Assembly (NCBI RefSeq): GCF_007859675.1
Contig: NZ_CP042305.1
Span: forward strand, 1,674,001 to 1,738,000
DNA from: Humibacter ginsenosidimutans
GTDB lineage: Bacteria > Actinomycetota > Actinomycetes > Actinomycetales > Microbacteriaceae
Length of the DNA: 64,000 bases
Direction of reading: 5' to 3'
Shown here: piece by piece, positions 41,859 through 50,148 of the stretch
Numbering within the stretch: the first letter of the stretch is position 1
Layout: each line of letters starts with the position of its first letter
Made by a program: the position numbers and the translations under genes
Notes under the pieces: generated by a model
Databases searched by the model: none
Told to the model about the DNA's origin: nothing
The model's input: only the letters and a program-made list of their open reading frames with translations

Positions 41859-43460
41859 ATGTCCGCGACGACCTCGAGCGCGCGCTCGGCATGGGCGCCC
41901 TTGGCCGGCGCAACGTTCCGCATGCTCTGGCTCGTGCAGCTGGGCAGCAACATCGGCACCTGGATGCAGTCCGTCGGCGCACAGTGGTACCTCGTGGATG
42001 CCGCGGCCGGCTCCCTGCTCATCGCGCTCGTGCAGACCGCGAGCCTCGCGCCCTCGCTCGTCTTCGCCGTGCCCGCCGGCGTGATCGCCGACCTGTGGGA
42101 CCGCCGTCGTCTCTTGATCTCGTTGTCACTGCTCAGCGCCATCGTCGCTGCGATCCTGACGATCGTCACTGTCGTCGGAGCGCTCACCCCCTGGACGCTG
42201 CTCGCTTTCACGTTCGCGCTCGGCTCTCTCTCTGCGCTCACCGCGCCCGCGTGGCAGGCCGTTCAGCCCGAGCTGGTTCCGCGCGAGCAGATCTCGGCCG
42301 CGAGCGGGCTCTCCAGCATCACCGTCAACGGCGCACGCGCCATCGGTCCGGCACTGGCCGGTGTGATCGTGGCACTGGCCGGACCGTCCGCGGTCTTCGG
42401 CCTGAACGCGTTGTCCTTCGCGCTGGCGGCCGTCGCGGTATGGCGCTGGCGACGCGCCCCGCAGCCCGGCCTCGACAATCGGGAGCTGTTCCGGGATGCC
42501 CTGCGTGCGGGCATCCGCTACGTCGCGTCTGCGGGACTCGTCCGGCGCATCCTGCTGCGATCGGCGCTCTTCGGATTGCCCGCAGCCGCTCTGTGGGCCC
42601 TGCTGCCGCTGACGGCGCAGCGGCTGCAGCTCGATTCCTCCGGCTACGGTCTTCTTCTCGGCGCCCTCGGCGTCGGTGCCGTGGCAGGGGTGTTCCTGCT
42701 GCCGCCGGCCCGCAAGAAGGCGCCGGACAACGTCATCCTGGCCGTCAGTGCGGCGGTCTTCGCTCTCGGCACGTTCGCGGCGGCCTGGCTGCCGCTCCTC
42801 GCAGTCATCGTGCTTCTGGTGCTGTCGGGCGCGGCGTGGATCGGAACGCTCACCGTGCTGAACGCCGCCCTGCAACTCACCCTTCCGCAGTGGGTGCGCT
42901 CACGGGGTGTCGCCGTCTACCTGCTCATGTTCATGGGAGCGCAAGCGATCGGATCGGTGCTCTGGGGCTGGGTGGGCGATGCGCTCACCGTTCCGCTCAG
43001 CCTGACGATCGCAGCCGTGCTGCTCGCGCTCGTCGCGATCAGTGTCATCTGGCTGCCGCTGCGCGAGGGCACGGGGACGATCGATCGCACCATCGAGTTC
43101 ACCTGGCCGACTCCGACCCTGGTGTTCGACGTGGCCCCGACCGACGGCCCTGTCACGGTGATGATCGACTACACCGTGCGTGCCGAAGACCGATCGGGGT
43201 TCGAGTCGGCGATGCGCATGGTTCGTCTCAGCAGACAGCGAACGGGCGCTTCGCACTGGCGCCTGTATTGCGACGGCGATGTCGCCGACCGTTACCGCGA
43301 GAGCTTCGTCGTGCCGTCATGGGGCGAGTTCCGCCGGCAGAACACGGAGCGGCTCACCGGACGTGATCGCGAGACCGTCGCCGCGGCGATGCGCTTCGTG
43401 ACGGGCGCGCCGTCGGAAGAACACTTCCTGCCGCCGGCCTCCTCGTCTGCACGTCGCTGA
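41859..43460 (+). CDS. MFS exporter (EntS-like MFS_3) with C-terminal ABM-like domain
   Basis: The 533-residue protein has about 12 membrane helices up to residue 405. The MFS_3 features are FRMLWLVQLGSNIGTWMQSVGAQWYL (split about 18-45), DLWDRRRLL between helices 2 and 3, and WQAVQPELVPREQI. After the last helix come about 120 soluble residues (VTVMIDYTVRAEDRSGFESAMRMVRLSRQRTGASHWRLY in two blocks, then ESFVVPSWGEFRRQNTERLTG), with the strand order of an antibiotic-biosynthesis-monooxygenase-like dimeric barrel. Export of a siderophore-like or toxic compound is inferred. It diverges from hutG over 58 bases. Confidence 0.85.
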   Translation: MSATTSSARSAWAPLAGATFRMLWLVQLGSNIGTWMQSVGAQWYLVDAAAGSLLIALVQTASLAPSLVFAVPAGVIADLWDRRRLLISLSLLSAIVAAILTIVTVVGALTPWTLLAFTFALGSLSALTAPAWQAVQPELVPREQISAASGLSSITVNGARAIGPALAGVIVALAGPSAVFGLNALSFALAAVAVWRWRRAPQPGLDNRELFRDALRAGIRYVASAGLVRRILLRSALFGLPAAALWALLPLTAQRLQLDSSGYGLLLGALGVGAVAGVFLLPPARKKAPDNVILAVSAAVFALGTFAAAWLPLLAVIVLLVLSGAAWIGTLTVLNAALQLTLPQWVRSRGVAVYLLMFMGAQAIGSVLWGWVGDALTVPLSLTIAAVLLALVAISVIWLPLREGTGTIDRTIEFTWPTPTLVFDVAPTDGPVTVMIDYTVRAEDRSGFESAMRMVRLSRQRTGASHWRLYCDGDVADRYRESFVVPSWGEFRRQNTERLTGRDRETVAAAMRFVTGAPSEEHFLPPASSSARR

Positions 43461-43505
43461 TCCCTGGCTGCAGACCTGAGCGCCGATGGGTCGCAGACCG
43501 CTCGG

Positions 43506-44066
43506 TCAAGCGAACTCGTCAGCGCCGTCGGCCGCAGATCCCCGCTCGGAGACGTGGCGAGCGAGCACCGCGGTCGCGATCCGGGTGAGAGACTTCCCGT
43601 CGCGCTCCGAAAGCGGCGCGAGCAGCCTCTCGATGTCGGACCCGAACTCCGACGTGACATCGACCGCCATCCGTCGACCCTCGTCGGTGAGCGCGACGCG
43701 CACCGAGCGGCGGTCGGTGGCCGACGGCATCCTCTGCACGAAGCCCCGGCGCACGGCGCGATCGACCAGCCCGGAGACGCTCGACTTGTCCAGCTCGAGC
43801 AGCGCGGCGAGCTCGTTCATCGTGGGCGTGCGGTCGCGAAGGATGCCCATCAGCCGCGTCACCACGATGCTCACGTCGTGCTCCGCCGCCCTCCGCTCGA
43901 GCGTCGCCTGCACGAGAAAGGAGAGCTGCGCCAGCGCGTCGACCGCCGACAGCGCCTCGACGTCGGCGGTGGATGCACCGCCGGTCTCCGGTGAGGGGGG
44001 ATGCCGGACCTCCGCACCTTCTGTCGCGTGGACGCGCGATGCGGACGAGGTGCTCCCTGTGGTCAT
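43506..44066 (-). CDS. MarR-family transcriptional regulator
   Basis: The 186-residue protein has a long polar head (residues 1-40) and then the MarR core: AAEHDVSIVVTRLMGILRDRTPTMNELAALLELDKSSVSGLVDRAVRRGFV (within 60-112) and the wing DRRSVRVALTDEGRRM (about 117-132). It diverges from the oxidoreductase gene at 44147. The 80-base gap holds overlapping divergent promoters and two operator-like sites, so autorepression and repression of the oxidoreductase are likely. The inducer is unknown. Confidence 0.9.
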   Translation of the reverse strand: MTTGSTSSASRVHATEGAEVRHPPSPETGGASTADVEALSAVDALAQLSFLVQATLERRAAEHDVSIVVTRLMGILRDRTPTMNELAALLELDKSSVSGLVDRAVRRGFVQRMPSATDRRSVRVALTDEGRRMAVDVTSEFGSDIERLLAPLSERDGKSLTRIATAVLARHVSERGSAADGADEFA

Positions 44067-44072
44067 GGGTCG

Positions 44073-44126
44073 ATTCTAGGTTGCATTAGTTGGCGTCACA
44101 AACTATATTGGTTCGTATCACCAACT
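44073..44126. promoter_or_regulatory. Overlapping divergent promoters with two RGTT-N9-AACT operators
   Basis: Plus strand: -35 TTGCAT (44081-44086), 17-base spacer, -10 TATATT (44104-44109). Minus strand: -35 TTGTGA (over 44096-44101), 17-base spacer, -10 TAGAAT (over 44073-44078), six bases before the MarR ATG. Operator-like sites AGTT-N9-AACT (44088-44104) and GGTT-N9-AACT (44110-44126) lie 22 bases apart, in the plus-strand spacer and over its start point. Confidence 0.65.
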
Positions 44127-44146
44127 AGTTTCCCTCAGGAGTACCG

Positions 44147-45115
44147 ATGCCCACCATGAACGCCGCCGTCGTCACCTCGTTCGACGAGCCGCCGCACTAC
44201 CGCGAATTCGAGGTTCCGACACCCACCGGTCACCATGAGGTGTTGGCCGAGGTGCTCGCCGTCGGGCTGCACCCGCGCGTCAAGTCCGGGGCATCCGGAA
44301 GCCATTACACGAGCTCGGGCACACTGCCCGCGATCCCCGGGGTCGACGGCGTCGGCCGCCTTCCCGACGGCCGACTGGCGTACTTCGTCGCCGATGATGA
44401 CGTGATCGGCACCATGGCCGAGCGCGCGGTCGTCGACGTTCGTCGCAGCGTCGTGCTGCCCGACGGGGTGGATGTCGCGCGGGTGGCAGCATCGATGAAT
44501 CCCGCGATGTCATCGTGGGTCGCTCTGCGACGTCGCGTGCAGCTGAAGCCAGGCGCGAGCGTTCTGGTGCTCGGCGCCACGGGAAGCGCGGGAACGGCCG
44601 CGGTGCAGATCGCGCGACGGCTCGGCGCCGGGCGCGTCGTCGGCGCAGGAAGAGACCGGCAGCGGCTCGACGCGCTGCTCGAACTCGGCGCCGACGAGGT
44701 CGTGCGCATCACGGACGACCGAGCCGAGACCGCTGCGGCTCTCGCGGAGGTCGCGTCCGACGTGGACGTCGCACTCGACTATCTCTGGAGCACGCCGGCC
44801 TCCGACGCCATCGTCGCGATGCTCACCGCACGGCAGGACCGCTCGCGCGCGCTGGACTGGGTGCAGATCGGGTCGATGGCGGGACCGACGATCGAGCTGC
44901 CGTCGGCGGCGTTCCGCTCCACGAACTTCCGCCTGCTGGGCGCGGGCCAGGGCTCGGTGTCGCTGCACGACTACGTCGCCGAGCTGCCCTCCCTGGTCGA
45001 CGAGCTGCAGTCCGGCGCGATCGGCGTCGCACCGCGCATCGTTCCGCTCGCCGACGTCGAGTCGGCCTGGAGCCGCGTGGATGCGCCGAACGAGCGCACC
45101 GTGATCGTTCCCTGA
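44147..45115 (+). CDS. Zinc-independent MDR/quinone-oxidoreductase-type dehydrogenase
   Basis: The 322-residue protein has a GroES-like N-domain (PTPTGHHEVLAEVLAVGLHP..., PGVDGVGRLPDGR) and a Rossmann domain with VLVLGATGSAGTAAVQIARRLGAGRVVGAGRD (split about 140-170). No catalytic zinc ligands are seen, as in quinone oxidoreductases. It likely reduces quinones or enones with NADPH. AGGAG lies five bases before ATG 44147; a second in-frame ATG is three codons later. It is divergent from, and probably repressed by, the MarR protein at 43506, an arrangement often tied to electrophile or quinone stress. Confidence 0.85.
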   Translation: MPTMNAAVVTSFDEPPHYREFEVPTPTGHHEVLAEVLAVGLHPRVKSGASGSHYTSSGTLPAIPGVDGVGRLPDGRLAYFVADDDVIGTMAERAVVDVRRSVVLPDGVDVARVAASMNPAMSSWVALRRRVQLKPGASVLVLGATGSAGTAAVQIARRLGAGRVVGAGRDRQRLDALLELGADEVVRITDDRAETAAALAEVASDVDVALDYLWSTPASDAIVAMLTARQDRSRALDWVQIGSMAGPTIELPSAAFRSTNFRLLGAGQGSVSLHDYVAELPSLVDELQSGAIGVAPRIVPLADVESAWSRVDAPNERTVIVP

Positions 45116-45176
45116 GCGGCTCCCACTGAGCGGTGCCTCTTCGCGGTCCGGGATTGCCCAGCGTCCCCCGGGCCGC

Positions 45177-46292
45177 TCAGAGCTGCGCGAGCGAGTGCGG
45201 CCGCAGATTGAGCGGCTCCACACCGCCGTCGGTGACGACGACGATGTCCTCGATGCGCGCGCCCCATTCGCCAGGGAAGTAGATGCCCGGCTCGATGCTG
45301 AACGCCATTCCGGGCTCCAGCTGCAGCGTGTTGCCGGCGACGATGTAGGGCTCCTCGTGCACCGAGAGGCCGATGCCGTGTCCCGTGCGGTGGATGAAGC
45401 GGTCTGCGAGACCGACCTCGGCGAGCACGTCGCGGGCGGCGGCATCCACGCTCTCGGCAGTGACGCCGGGGCGCACCGCGTCGACCGCCGACTGCTGTGC
45501 GCGCTCGAGCGCGGCGTAGGCATCCCGGATGCCGACGGGCACCTCGCCCACCGCGTAGGTGCGCGTGCTGTCGGAGTTGTAGCCGAGCGCCGTTGGTCCG
45601 CCGATGTCGACCACCACGGCCTCGCCGCCGGCGATCACGCGGTCGGAGACCTCGTGGTGCGGGTCTGCGCCGTTCGGGCCGGAGGCCACGATCACGAAGT
45701 CCGCCTCGGCGTGGCCCTCTTGCACGATGGCCGCCGCGATGTCCGCGCCGACCTCGCGCTCGGTGCGTCCGACTCTCAGCCACTCGCCCATGCGGGCGTG
45801 CACCCTGTCGATCGCCGCGCCCGCCTCGCGCAGGGCGACGATCTCGGCGGCATCCTTCACCATGCGCAGGCGGCGCAGCACCGGGGTGGCGAGCTCGGGC
45901 GCGGTGTCTGCCGAGGTCGCCAGCGGCACCGTGTGCAGCGCGGGCGTCGCCTCGCTGACGCCGAGCCTGCGCACGACGCCGAGTCCCGTGAGCGCAAGGG
46001 CGTACGGGTCGTCGCCGTCGACCCAGTCGCGCAGCTCGATGCCCGCCTCGCCGACCGCCGAGGCGCGCAAGGCGGCGAGCTCCATGCGCGGCACGACGAC
46101 GAACGGCTCGCCTTGCGCGGGCACGACCAGTGCGGTGAGCCGCTCGAACGTCGCGGCGCGCGATCCGAGCAGGTACTGGAAGTCGGGCCCCGGCGTCACG
46201 ACGACGGCGTCGAGCCCGGAGTCACGCGCGAGCTCGGCCGCGCGTTCGAGCCGCGATGAATAGACGGATGCGGCGAATCTCTGCTCGGCCAT
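45177..46292 (-). CDS. M24-family metallopeptidase (Xaa-Pro dipeptidase-like)
   Basis: The 371-residue protein has a creatinase-like N-domain (residues 1-125) and a pita-bread catalytic domain. All metal ligands are visible: VVVDIGG and YNSDSTRTY (Asp at about 228 and 239), RTGHGIGLSVHEEPY (His about 302), SIEPGIYFPGEWGARIEDIVVV (Glu about 335 and 349). It should cleave Xaa-Pro dipeptides or a related peptide bond in the cytoplasm. It is a stand-alone gene; the EamA transporter gene lies 54 bases downstream on the same strand. Confidence 0.9.
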   Translation of the reverse strand: MAEQRFAASVYSSRLERAAELARDSGLDAVVVTPGPDFQYLLGSRAATFERLTALVVPAQGEPFVVVPRMELAALRASAVGEAGIELRDWVDGDDPYALALTGLGVVRRLGVSEATPALHTVPLATSADTAPELATPVLRRLRMVKDAAEIVALREAGAAIDRVHARMGEWLRVGRTEREVGADIAAAIVQEGHAEADFVIVASGPNGADPHHEVSDRVIAGGEAVVVDIGGPTALGYNSDSTRTYAVGEVPVGIRDAYAALERAQQSAVDAVRPGVTAESVDAAARDVLAEVGLADRFIHRTGHGIGLSVHEEPYIVAGNTLQLEPGMAFSIEPGIYFPGEWGARIEDIVVVTDGGVEPLNLRPHSLAQL

Positions 46293-46346
46293 GACTCGAG
46301 CCTAAAGTCTGCGTGCCACCGCCGTGCCGGCGGCGTGTGGCCTGCG

Positions 46347-47216
46347 TCAGGCGAGGGCTATCACGACCACCGAGGCCGCCGAGAGCATGAGCCCGATGCG
46401 CTGCGGCCAGTTCCAGCGCTCGTGCAGCACGAAGCGCGCCAGCAGCACCGTCACGGCCGGGTACATCGAGGTGAGCACCGCGATCACGACGAGCTCGCCG
46501 AAGCCGGTCGCGGCCAGGTAGCTGAACGCCGCGATCGCCGCCAGCACTCCCGCGACGGCCGGAAGCCTCAGCTCGGAGCCCGTGAGCCGCCCGTGGACGC
46601 GGAAGCCGATGACCGCGAACGGCACGACGACCACGCACGACACGAGCTGACCCGTCGTCACCGGCCACGCGCCCGACGACGTTCCCGCCCGCTCGAGAGC
46701 GATGAACAGCAGGGCGAAGGATGCCCCGGCCGCCACCCCGTACACCGCTCCGCCGCGCCGCTCCCCCGCTTGCGCGCCATCGACCTCTGCGCCCTTGCCG
46801 GTGTACGACACCAGCGCGACGGCGGCCACCGCCGCGACCACCCCGAGCACGCCGATCACCGGCAGCCGGTTGCCGATGGCCACGCCGACGATGGCCGGGA
46901 TCACCACTGTGAGCACACCGGACACGGTCGCCACCACACTCATCGCCCCGACCGCGAAGCCCTGATACAGGGCGAGCGTTCCGAACGCGCTCCCGATGCC
47001 GCTCAGCGCGCCCCACAGCAGCACCGATGGCGTCGGCCCGGTCCCGTGCACGAACACGAGCACCACCGCCGCGAACACGAACTCCACGGCGAGGGTCACG
47101 GCGGTCACCAGCATGACGGGCGTCTTGCGACCGGCCACCCCGGCCACGAAGTCGGAGGCCCCGTACCCCAGTGCCGCGATCAGGCCGAGCAGGGCGCCCA
47201 CGGGCATCCTCTCCAT
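46347..47216 (-). CDS. EamA/DMT-family transporter
   Basis: From ATG 47216 the protein has 289 residues and about ten membrane helices in two similar halves, the drug/metabolite transporter fold: GLIAALGYGASDFVAGVAG at the start, GALSGIGSAFGTLALYQGFAVGAMSVVA (about 70-97) and, in the second half, LTSMYPAVTVLLARFVLHERWNWPQRIGL (about 245-273), the EamA signature. The substrate is unknown. A start three codons later (MPVGALLG) is possible. Upstream lies an 85-bp repeat and then the MarR-type gene end. Confidence 0.85.
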   Translation of the reverse strand: MERMPVGALLGLIAALGYGASDFVAGVAGRKTPVMLVTAVTLAVEFVFAAVVLVFVHGTGPTPSVLLWGALSGIGSAFGTLALYQGFAVGAMSVVATVSGVLTVVIPAIVGVAIGNRLPVIGVLGVVAAVAAVALVSYTGKGAEVDGAQAGERRGGAVYGVAAGASFALLFIALERAGTSSGAWPVTTGQLVSCVVVVPFAVIGFRVHGRLTGSELRLPAVAGVLAAIAAFSYLAATGFGELVVIAVLTSMYPAVTVLLARFVLHERWNWPQRIGLMLSAASVVVIALA

Positions 47217-47283
47217 GTGCGCCGGCTGACCGGCCGTTCGGCCGAGCTCCCCGCCTCCCGCATCGGATACGGCTCCGGCGCCC

Positions 47284-47368
47284 GTCCTGAAGACCGGAGA
47301 CGCGCACGGGCACCGGCGAAATGCCCCGGTCCTCGTGACGAGAGCGCGATCACTCCGGTCTCCATGAC
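47284..47368. repeat. 85-bp palindromic intergenic repeat, copy 2
   Basis: It has the same length and layout as 38307-38391: outer inverted ends (GTCCTGAAGACCGG against CCGGTCTCCATGAC, two mismatches), inner stem ACCGG/CCGGT, and the shared block CGAGAGCGCGATC. It lies in the 215-base gap between the EamA and MarR genes, which otherwise shows nothing recognisable. Confidence 0.6.
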
Positions 47369-47431
47369 GGGGTGGGCCGAGGCCGAGCGGGCCAGACGGC
47401 CCGTCGCAGGGCCGAGCCGGACGCCTGGCCG

Positions 47432-47920
47432 TCAGCGCGGCGCGACATCGAGCATCCTGCGCGCGGGGTCGAGGCGCTCGACGAGCGGCTCGAGGATGTC
47501 GGCGAGCGCCGCCAGCTGCTGCCTGTCGAGCCGGTCGATGACGAGCTCGTGCACGAGCTCGAGGTGTCCGGGCAGAGAATGCACCAGCACCTTGCGCCCG
47601 TCGGACGTGAGCCGCACGTCGGTCACGCGCGCGTCCTTCGGGTTCTCGGCGCGCTCGACGAGGCCGCGCGCCGCGAGCTTGCCGATCACCTTCGACAGGC
47701 GGGGCAGCGTGGAGTTGACCATGGACGCGATGTCCGTCGAGCGCATGGTGGCGTGCTCGGCCTGCATGAGCCCACTGAGCACCATGAACTCGAAGTGCGT
47801 GAGCTGCGCGTCGGCGCGCAGCTGGGCGTCGAGGGCGGCGGGCAGCAGTTCGCTGGTCGCCACGAGAGCGAGCCAGGCTCGCGACTCGAGCGCATCCATT
47901 CTGGGCACCGTCGGGGTCAT
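47432..47920 (-). CDS. MarR-family transcriptional regulator
   Basis: From ATG 47920 the protein has 162 residues; the frame is open further upstream. The core is ADAQLTHFEFMVLSGLMQAEHATMRSTDIASMVNSTLPRLSKVIGKLAARGLV (within residues 37-92) and the wing DARVTDVRLTSDGRKVLVHS (about 100-120). It diverges from the NADP-binding oxidoreductase gene at 48028. The gap holds three TTGCA/TGCAA palindromes, so repression of that gene and itself is likely. Confidence 0.9.
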   Translation of the reverse strand: MTPTVPRMDALESRAWLALVATSELLPAALDAQLRADAQLTHFEFMVLSGLMQAEHATMRSTDIASMVNSTLPRLSKVIGKLAARGLVERAENPKDARVTDVRLTSDGRKVLVHSLPGHLELVHELVIDRLDRQQLAALADILEPLVERLDPARRMLDVAPR

Positions 47921-47951
47921 GACGAAAAATCCTAGCGACGAGGCGGGAATA

Positions 47952-47995
47952 GTTGCAGGTGCAAGCTGTTGCAACTCGATAGTTGCACCTGCAAC
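47952..47995. promoter_or_regulatory. Three TTGCA-N0-2-TGCAA operators between MarR and oxidoreductase genes
   Basis: GTTGCAGGTGCAA (47952-47964) and its exact complement (47983-47995) flank the palindrome GTTGCAAC (47968-47975). Each outer site is itself palindromic. A minus-strand promoter (TTGCAA, 17 bases, TATTCC) is embedded in them. The MarR protein is the likely binder. Confidence 0.7.
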
Positions 47996-48027
47996 CACGC
48001 GGGTGCCGACGTCTCAGGAGGACAGAC

Positions 48028-48651
48028 ATGACCAGCATCTCGGTGATCGGCACCGGCAACATGGGATCAGCCATCGCGGGTCTCGCGAAGAAGGGCGGCG
48101 CGAGCGTGCAGATCGTCGACCGCGCCGGTGCGAAGGCCCAGGATGCCGCGGCCGCGCTCGGCGCGACCCCCGCGGTCTTCGGCGACGCGCTCACCGGCGA
48201 CATCGTCGTGCTCGCCCTCCCCTACCCGGCGCTGGATGACGTCGTGACGACCTACGGTGCAGCGCTCGACGGCAAGACCGTCGTCGACCTGACCAACCCC
48301 GTCGACTTCGCCACATTCGACGCGCTCACCGTGCCCGCCGATTCCTCCGCCGCCGCACAGCTGCAGGCGACACTGCCGGACGCGCACGTCGTGAAGGCGT
48401 TCAACACCAACTTCGCCGCGACCCTCGCCAGCGGCACCGTCGGCGGCGAGCCGACGACCGTGGTGATCGCAGGCGACGACGACGCAGCGAAGTCCGAGCT
48501 GGTCGAGCTGTTCACCGCGGCCGGCCTGAAGGTCGCCGACGCGGGGGCGCTGAAGCGCGCTCGCGAGCTCGAGGCCGTCGGATTCCTGCAGATGGTGCTC
48601 GCGGTGCGCGAGCACATCAGTTGGACCGGTGGCTTCGGCGTGCACGCCTGA
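48028..48651 (+). CDS. NADPH-dependent F420 reductase-like NAD(P)-binding protein
   Basis: The 207-residue protein begins ISVIGTGNMGSAIAGLAKKGG (residues 4-24, dinucleotide-binding GxGxxG) and has IVVLALPYPALDDVV, VVDLTNPVDF and VVKAFNTNFAATLASG (about 130-145), the pattern of F420-NADP oxidoreductase-like and related predicted dinucleotide-binding proteins. It ends with an FLQMVLAVREHISWTGGFGVHA helix region. It may move hydride between NADPH and F420 or a flavin; this is inferred from family. AGGAGG precedes the ATG, and MarR control is likely from the operators upstream. Confidence 0.8.
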   Translation: MTSISVIGTGNMGSAIAGLAKKGGASVQIVDRAGAKAQDAAAALGATPAVFGDALTGDIVVLALPYPALDDVVTTYGAALDGKTVVDLTNPVDFATFDALTVPADSSAAAQLQATLPDAHVVKAFNTNFAATLASGTVGGEPTTVVIAGDDDAAKSELVELFTAAGLKVADAGALKRARELEAVGFLQMVLAVREHISWTGGFGVHA

Positions 48652-48664
48652 TCCACGCGACGAA

Positions 48665-48702
48665 TCCGCGGCGCCGGTGAAGACCCTCACAGGCGCCGCG
48701 GA
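48665..48702. terminator. Strong hairpin after the F420-reductase-like gene
   Basis: A perfect 11-bp GC-rich stem (TCCGCGGCGCC and GGCGCCGCGGA) with a 16-base loop starts 14 bases after the stop codon. No T-tract follows, as is common in actinobacterial terminators. Confidence 0.6.
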
Positions 48703-48803
48703 GCCGTGTCCACGGGGCGAACGACCCGACGCGACCCGTCGGCCGCCGCGCGCACCAGTCCTTTCGAAGCGAATCCCGACGCCACCGCCTTAGCTTTCGC
48801 AGC

Positions 48804-50141
48804 ATGCGGTCCGACGCGGCACAGACTCCGCCTCTCCCGCCGGCACAGACTCCCCTCCGGGCCTCGGCGCCGGCCCGGTATCGCGCACGCCTGAGCGCCT
48901 GGGTGAAGGATGCCCGCCGGTCGCGCACAGCCGTCTGGGTCGCCTTCGCGCTCGTGCACCTCGGCATCGCAGCGGTCGTGCTGCCGTTCGGCCAGTTCTA
49001 TCTCGGCGACGTGCACAGGGTCTATCTCCCCTGGGCAATGCATGCCATTCACGGGCACGGCGTCGTCGGCATCGACACCGCGTGGGTCTATCCGATCGGC
49101 GCACTGGTTCCCGTTCTGCTGCCCGCGCTCGCTGGCGCATCCGCCTACGGAGCCGCGTGGATGCTCATGGTCACCGCACTCGACGCGGTCGCCGTCGTCG
49201 CGCTGACGGCGCGAGGCGAGGCGCGACGCATGGATGCCGCGTGGTGGTGGCTCGCGTTCGTCGCCCTTCTCGGCCCCATCGCGCTCACCCGCCTCGACAC
49301 GGTCTCGGTGCCGATCGCGATGCTCGCGTTGCTCTGGCTGGCAACCCGGCCGAGAACGGCCGTCGCACTGCTCACCATCGCCACGTGGATCAAGGTGTGG
49401 CCCGCCGCCCTGCTGCTCGCCGTGCTCGTATGCGTGCGGTCGCGCGCACGCACGATCATCGTCGCCCTCACGACCTCCGCTGCCATCGTCGCCATGCCCG
49501 TGCTGCTCGGAGCAGGCGGGCGGCTCTTCAGCTTCATCGGCACACAAGACTCACGAGGGCTGCAGGTGGAGGCGCCCGTGTCGACCGTCTGGATGTGGGC
49601 GGCCGTCTTCCATCTGGGCGGCGCGCGCATCTTCTACGACAAGACCCTGAACACGTTCCAGGTGACCGGCGACGGCAGCCACATCGCGGCATCCATGATG
49701 ACTCCCGTGCTGCTCATCACGATCATCGGGGTTGCGGCGCTCGGCACGCGTGCCGCGTTCCGCCGCGACGAACGCGCTCTTCCGGTGCTCGCTCTCGCGC
49801 TGGTGCTCGCGTTCATGCTCTTCGACAAGGTGCTGTCGCCGCAGTACATCCCGTGGCTCGCCGCTCCGGTCGTCTACGGGTTGGTGCAGCAGCCGCACCG
49901 GTTCAGGTTCGCCGCGCTGCTCACGCTGGCAATCGCCGCCGCCACCCAGGCGTTCTATCCGTGGGCGTACCGGTTCGTGCTCGCGGCCGAACCACTCGCG
50001 CTGGGAGCTCTTCTAGCACGCAACGTCGCACTCTGCGTGCTCTTCGGCTGGAGCGTCGTGCGACTCTGGCGAGGGTCGAGTGCACCGGTGGATGCCCGTG
50101 CGCGGCCCACGCAGTTCGCCTTGGTCGACCCCGCGGCCTGA
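48804..50141 (+). CDS. GT87-type (DUF2029) polytopic membrane glycosyltransferase
   Basis: The 445-residue protein has a basic cytoplasmic head (about 1-42) and about ten membrane helices. The first extracytoplasmic loop has FYLGDVHRVYLPWAMHAIHG with an Asp-x-x-x-Tyr pattern typical of polyprenyl-sugar-dependent GT-C transferases. Later parts include LDTVSVPIAMLALLWLA, TWIKVWPAALLLAVLV and FDKVLSPQYIPWLAAPVVYG (about 318-337), characteristic of the GT87 mannosyl/arabinosyl group. It probably adds a sugar to a lipid-linked cell-envelope glycan. It has no partner gene nearby. Confidence 0.8.
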   Translation: MRSDAAQTPPLPPAQTPLRASAPARYRARLSAWVKDARRSRTAVWVAFALVHLGIAAVVLPFGQFYLGDVHRVYLPWAMHAIHGHGVVGIDTAWVYPIGALVPVLLPALAGASAYGAAWMLMVTALDAVAVVALTARGEARRMDAAWWWLAFVALLGPIALTRLDTVSVPIAMLALLWLATRPRTAVALLTIATWIKVWPAALLLAVLVCVRSRARTIIVALTTSAAIVAMPVLLGAGGRLFSFIGTQDSRGLQVEAPVSTVWMWAAVFHLGGARIFYDKTLNTFQVTGDGSHIAASMMTPVLLITIIGVAALGTRAAFRRDERALPVLALALVLAFMLFDKVLSPQYIPWLAAPVVYGLVQQPHRFRFAALLTLAIAAATQAFYPWAYRFVLAAEPLALGALLARNVALCVLFGWSVVRLWRGSSAPVDARARPTQFALVDPAA

Positions 50142-50148
50142 CGCCCCG

